Shown here piece by piece: positions 13,623 to 16,689 of a stretch of DNA of 16,689 nucleotides. The DNA is from Thermoflexales bacterium (lineage in GTDB: Bacteria; Chloroflexota; Anaerolineae; J036; Brachytrichaceae), in contig JAGOCU010000015.1 of the NCBI GenBank assembly GCA_017998555.1, forward strand, positions 1-16,689, given 5' to 3'. Position 1 is the stretch's first letter. The number at the start of each line of letters is the position of its first letter. The position numbers and the translations under genes were made by a program. Under the pieces are notes generated by a model. It was not told where the DNA came from. It searched no databases and saw only the letters and a list, made by a program, of their open reading frames with translations.

Positions 13623-14666
13623 CTAGAACTGCTCGAGAAAGCGCAGGTCGTTCGACCAGAAGTGGCGAATGTCGTTGATCCCGAAGAGCTTCATCGCGGT
13701 GCGCTCGGGGCCCATCCCGAAGGCAAAGCCGCTCCACTCGGCCGGATCGTATCCGCCGTTGCGCAACACAACCGGATGCACCATGCCGGCGCCGGCGATC
13801 TCCAACCAGCCCGTGCCCTTGGTGATCATCTTGTCGCGCTCGGTGTCCAGCCCCCAGTACACGTCGATCTCGACGCTGGGCTCGGTGAACGGAAAATACG
13901 AACCGCGGAAGCGCATCTTCGCCTTGCCGCCATACATCCGGCGGGCAAACTCGGTCATCGTCCCCTTCAGGTCGGCCATCGTGATGTTGCGCCCGATCGC
14001 GATGCCTTCGACCTGGTTGAACTGCATCTCGCTCCGGGCGGTGACCTGCTCGTAGCGATACACCATCCCGGGCAGGACGACCCGGATCGGCTTTGTGCCG
14101 TTCTCGCCAAAATCTCGCATCGACCGGATCTGACCCGGCGAGGTGTGGGTGCGCAGAATCACCCCGGGTTTGGTCGTGTAAAACGTGTCCCACATGTCCC
14201 GGGCGGGATGCTCCTCGGGCATGTTGAGCAGCTCGAAGTTCATCTCGTCGGTCTCGACATCGGGCGAGCGATACACCTCGAAGCCCATTTGCCCGAAAAT
14301 GCTGGTGATCCGGCGCAGGGTCTGGGTGCTGGGGTGCACCCGACCGCGGATGACCGGCGCGCCGGGCAGGGTCACATCGATGGCGCCCGCCGTCAGGGCC
14401 TGCTCGAGCTCCAGCGCGCGAATCTCGGCTTGGCGCGCTTCGTGCGCGGCGAGCAAGGCCTGCTTCACTTCGTTGGCCCGCCGCCCGAATAGAGGGCGCT
14501 CCTCGCGCGACAGGCTGCCCATCACCGACAGGGCTTCATCCAGGGCGCCGCGGCTGCGCTTGGTCCCGAAAATGCGGCCGTTCCACGCCTGCAGGGCGTC
14601 GCTGGTGGTGATCGTGGGGAGCTCGGCCAGGGCCGTCCGCTCGAGCTGGTTGAGTTGTTCAGACAT
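13623..14666 (-). CDS. pheS: Phenylalanine--tRNA ligase alpha subunit
   Basis: A 347-residue class II aminoacyl-tRNA synthetase subunit, full length for PheS. It has an N-terminal helical arm (1-90) with GTKRSRGALDEAL. Motif 1 surroundings are FGQMGFEVYRSPDVETDEMNFELLN, then HTSPGQIRSM (174-183). Motif 2 is YRYEQVTARSEMQFNQVEG (203-221), with FRGSYFPFTEPSVE (253-266) and motif 3 GFAFGMGPERTAM (313-325). It charges tRNA-Phe with PheT in a heterotetramer. Two small oddities: FNQVEG where FHQxEG is usual, and GAGMVHP where GCGMVxP is common. pheT, usually directly downstream, is absent; a hairpin and a convergent gene lie there instead. The start follows a TATAAT box at nine bases. Confidence 0.97.
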   Translation of the reverse strand: MSEQLNQLERTALAELPTITTSDALQAWNGRIFGTKRSRGALDEALSVMGSLSREERPLFGRRANEVKQALLAAHEARQAEIRALELEQALTAGAIDVTLPGAPVIRGRVHPSTQTLRRITSIFGQMGFEVYRSPDVETDEMNFELLNMPEEHPARDMWDTFYTTKPGVILRTHTSPGQIRSMRDFGENGTKPIRVVLPGMVYRYEQVTARSEMQFNQVEGIAIGRNITMADLKGTMTEFARRMYGGKAKMRFRGSYFPFTEPSVEIDVYWGLDTERDKMITKGTGWLEIAGAGMVHPVVLRNGGYDPAEWSGFAFGMGPERTAMKLFGINDIRHFWSNDLRFLEQF

Positions 14667-14675
14667 GCGGATGAG

Positions 14676-14681
14676 ATTATA
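14676..14681 (-). promoter_or_regulatory. Consensus -10 box of pheS (TATAAT, minus strand), probable leaderless start
   Basis: On the minus strand TATAAT lies nine bases before the pheS ATG (14666). No Shine-Dalgarno sequence fits in between, and transcription would start within about three bases of the ATG. No clear -35 hexamer is visible; the 101-bp palindrome begins 14 bases upstream of the box. Confidence 0.6.
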
Positions 14682-14695
14682 CGAGCGCGTGTTTT

Positions 14696-14796
14696 GGAAC
14701 TCCTAATAAAACCAATTTCCGAGACGATAACCCCCGCCCCGGCGTACGCCGGGGCGGGGGTTATCGTCTCGGAACACCGGTTTTGTTAGGAGTTCC
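14696..14796. repeat. 101-bp near-perfect palindrome between the GT39-type gene and pheS
   Basis: The core 14717-14774 is a perfect palindrome with 29-base arms and no spacer, centred on GTAC. Outer 18-base arms (14696-14713 and 14779-14796) pair with one G-T wobble, separated from the core by a 3/4-base internal loop. The outer right arm ends on the last base of the GT39-type stop codon. It may terminate that gene's transcript on the minus strand, but no T-tract follows the complete structure. Confidence 0.9.
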
Positions 14797-16439
14797 TAGC
14801 ACGTCCGGATCCACACGACATACGAGCCGACCGTGCGGGGCGGGGTGTAGCAGGCCGCCATTTGGGCGAGCACCGCCGGATCACGCGTCACATGGGTGTA
14901 GCGGGTGTCCTCTTTGGTCGGCAGGACGACGGCCGCGGGCTTGTTCGCGGCAAAAAACGCCAGCCATTGGGCCGGGGTGCCGTCCGGGCCGGCAAGCTGG
15001 GTCGACAGGGTCGCCTTGCGCGATGTCAGCCAGTCGATCTCGCGCGGGGCGACGATGACCGCGTCGGGGGGCGTGCGCTCGCGCACGATCCGGGCCGCGT
15101 CCGCGCCGCCGGTCCGCCCGTATTCGTACAGCGTCGAGTACTCGGCCCGGGCCTGGGTGACATCGAGCACGGCCCAACTGGCGATGCAGAAGGCGACGCA
15201 GGCGATCCGGCCCGCGGCCTTTGTTCTGGCCCCCCAGGCGGCCAGGAGCAGCAGCGCGAAGGGCAGCCCGAAGGCGACGGCCTGCGACTGCAGCGCAAAC
15301 CGCAACCGTTGGACAAGATCGTTGGTCTCAAAGGTCAGCAGGTATTGGGGCAGGAGCGGGTCCGGGATGACCAGCCCGAAGTAGACCGCCGCCGCGGCGG
15401 CGAGCGCCCCCAGCACGAGGAGGTCGCGCCGGGTCGGCTGCCAGGTGGCCAGCCAGGCGCTGACCGTCAGGGTCACGAGGAGCACGATCGGGTAGTGATA
15501 GCGCGGGAACCCCATCGGCAGGTCATTCCCGATACTGAGCAAGACGAGCGCGCCCAGAGCGCACACGATCAGGGTGTCCGCTGGCAGGATCGTCCGGTTT
15601 CGCCAAAACGACACAAGGCGTTCGCGCAACGCGGCCGCATACATCAGCACAAAGGGCACCCCCAGCCACACCGCGGTAATCCCGCCGCCCATGATCCCGC
15701 GCGAGATCATTTTGGCCACGCCCTTGCCCAGTTCGCCGGTGCGCTGGAAGGTGGAGAGAAGAATATCCAGGTTGAACCCGATCAGGGACGCGCACGCCCA
15801 CACCGACACCCCAAATATGAGCAGCCCAGCGAGCAGGCCGAAGAGCAGCCGGCCGAACCCTTCGCGCCGAATCAAGCGGACGAGCACAACGGAAGCCGTG
15901 ATGAAAAGGGCCGTCGGCAGCAGCTTTGTCCACAGCATCGCGGCGAAGGTCAGCCCGACCGTCAGCGGCGAACGGCGGGGCGTGGCGCTCGCCCACACAA
16001 AGAGCAGCATGGCCGGCACGAAGATCGTGTTGTCGATATCGATGAGCAGGCTGCCCTGCAAGGCCAATGGCTGGAGGGCCCAGATCCCCATGGCGATAAG
16101 CGCCGCGCGCTCGGCCCGTTCGGCAAACAACGCGCGCATCGTCATCGGGATGAGGGCGAGGGTGAGCAGAAAACTGGCCCCGCCGATGGCCCGCATGGCC
16201 GTCAGCGAGTTTCCAAAAGTCCCCACAAGCGCCGCGCCCAGGCTGACATACAGCGGGGGATGCGGGATGCGCACCGCCGCCCAGTTGCCCAGGGCGGCAA
16301 ATCCGAAGTCCTGGGCGAAGACGACCTCATCGGTGAAGATAATCTTGTTCTGCGAGGCGGCGAAGATCAGGCCATAGGCGATGGCGATGACGCACCAGAC
16401 CGCAAGCGCGGGACGGCGGCTAAGGGCGCGCATGATCAC
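14796..16439 (-). CDS. GT39/ArnT-like polytopic glycosyltransferase (GT-C fold)
   Basis: A 547-residue membrane protein with about 10-11 hydrophobic segments and a soluble C-terminal domain (about 445-547). After the first helix it reads IIFTDEVVFAQDF (33-45), with the GT-C acidic pair Asp37-Glu38 in the first outer loop, and then IPHPPLYVSLGAAL (58-71), the 'HPPLY' signature of the GT39/PMT_2 family. LLIDIDNTIF further on also matches. Such enzymes take a sugar from a polyprenyl-phosphate donor and attach it to lipid, glycan or protein outside the membrane. It probably starts at GTG 16439, overlapping the upstream TGA (GTGA); an in-frame ATG stands at 16433. Its partner upstream is a DPM1-like synthase, a likely source of the donor. 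Confidence 0.85.
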   Translation of the reverse strand: MIMRALSRRPALAVWCVIAIAYGLIFAASQNKIIFTDEVVFAQDFGFAALGNWAAVRIPHPPLYVSLGAALVGTFGNSLTAMRAIGGASFLLTLALIPMTMRALFAERAERAALIAMGIWALQPLALQGSLLIDIDNTIFVPAMLLFVWASATPRRSPLTVGLTFAAMLWTKLLPTALFITASVVLVRLIRREGFGRLLFGLLAGLLIFGVSVWACASLIGFNLDILLSTFQRTGELGKGVAKMISRGIMGGGITAVWLGVPFVLMYAAALRERLVSFWRNRTILPADTLIVCALGALVLLSIGNDLPMGFPRYHYPIVLLVTLTVSAWLATWQPTRRDLLVLGALAAAAAVYFGLVIPDPLLPQYLLTFETNDLVQRLRFALQSQAVAFGLPFALLLLAAWGARTKAAGRIACVAFCIASWAVLDVTQARAEYSTLYEYGRTGGADAARIVRERTPPDAVIVAPREIDWLTSRKATLSTQLAGPDGTPAQWLAFFAANKPAAVVLPTKEDTRYTHVTRDPAVLAQMAACYTPPRTVGSYVVWIRTC

Positions 16440-16689
16440 GGGCGCGCGCGGGGCGCGAGTCTGTAGCGGAGCACAAGCGCAATCATGCGGAATCCTGTGC
16501 GCAATGTGCCCTTGAGATTTCCGGTGATCTTCGATTCGCCCACCCGACCGCGATAGTTCACTGGGATCTCGATTACTTTGAGCTTTTCGCGCTTCGCCAG
16601 CACGATCATCTCGGGGAGGAAGTGCGAGCCGCCCACCGTCAGGTCGTTGACGAACTTTTGCAGCGCCGTGCGGTGGATCAGACGCATGG
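16436..16689 (-). CDS. DPM1-like polyprenyl-phosphate sugar synthase (GT2), C-terminal fragment
   Basis: The frame is open to the window edge; 84 C-terminal residues are visible. KREKLKVIEIPVNYRGRVGE followed by SKITGNLKGTLRTGFRMI is the C-terminal signature of dolichol/undecaprenyl-phosphate mannosyltransferase-like GT2 enzymes ('EIPVxYxxRxGxSK'). These load a sugar from a nucleotide donor onto polyprenyl phosphate at the inner membrane face. The catalytic N-terminal domain lies outside the window, so the sugar is unknown. No C-terminal membrane pair is present in the visible tail. Its TGA overlaps the next gene's GTG, so the two are cotranscribed and probably act in sequence. Confidence 0.85.
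   Translation of the reverse strand, partial: MRLIHRTALQKFVNDLTVGGSHFLPEMIVLAKREKLKVIEIPVNYRGRVGESKITGNLKGTLRTGFRMIALVLRYRLAPRARP

Noticed and set aside
14862..16466. 534-codon plus-strand open frame
   Set aside because: Antisense to the GT39-type gene; Gly/Arg/Gln-rich with no recognisable segment.

Overview
The window is a GC-rich bacterial chromosome fragment dominated by surface-glycan biosynthesis genes. It encodes seven complete or partial glycosyltransferases, two methyltransferases, a Wzx-type flippase and a sugar-1-kinase-like GHMP enzyme. Bordering genes are the tail of a class II fumarase/aspartase and a phenylalanyl-tRNA synthetase alpha subunit. The gene style suggests Chloroflexota, perhaps Anaerolineae: a sortase-fold surface protein with a proline-rich cytoplasmic tail, a zinc-ribbon methyltransferase, polytopic GT-C enzymes, and a PheS with the active-site wording I associate with that phylum. 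This is a judgement from sequence character, with no phylogenetic marker analysed.

Layout. Bases 3-353 hold the C-terminus of a class II lyase, followed by a perfect 23-bp hairpin and a TATAAT box eight bases before an ATG. From 433 to 5865 a tightly packed plus-strand run encodes a membrane-anchored sortase-like protein lacking the expected cysteine, an HddA-like GHMP kinase, a polysaccharide flippase and a GT4 glycosyltransferase. A minus-strand FkbM methyltransferase (5942-6709) interrupts it. The GT4/FkbM pair has visibly lower GC than its surroundings. From 6778 to 11882 a second plus-strand operon, again apparently leaderless, encodes a WaaE-like GT2, a zinc-ribbon SAM methyltransferase, a polytopic GT-C-like protein and two tandem WbbL-like GT2 enzymes. 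Bases 11883-12431 contain no gene. They hold a composite palindromic element: 32-bp perfect terminal inverted repeats around two REP-like units in inverted orientation. A further GT4 follows (12432-13562). A perfect hairpin separates it from convergent pheS (13623-14666, minus), which has no pheT beside it. A 101-bp palindrome lies between pheS and a minus-strand pair, a GT39-type membrane glycosyltransferase and a truncated DPM1-like polyprenyl-phosphate sugar synthase.

How they may work together (inference): the GT2 and GT4 enzymes build an oligosaccharide on a lipid carrier, the methyltransferases decorate or cap it, and the flippase exports it. The DPM1-like enzyme would charge a polyprenyl phosphate with a sugar that the GT39-type enzyme transfers outside the membrane. 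The sortase-like protein, joined start-to-stop to the kinase gene, could be a surface component of the same system.

The most unusual signals are the cysteine-less sortase-like protein, three long near-perfect intergenic hairpins abutting gene ends or promoters, three -10 boxes placed 8-9 bases before start codons, and the nested palindromic element at 11946-12354. I found no CRISPR array, tRNA, rRNA or transposase gene.
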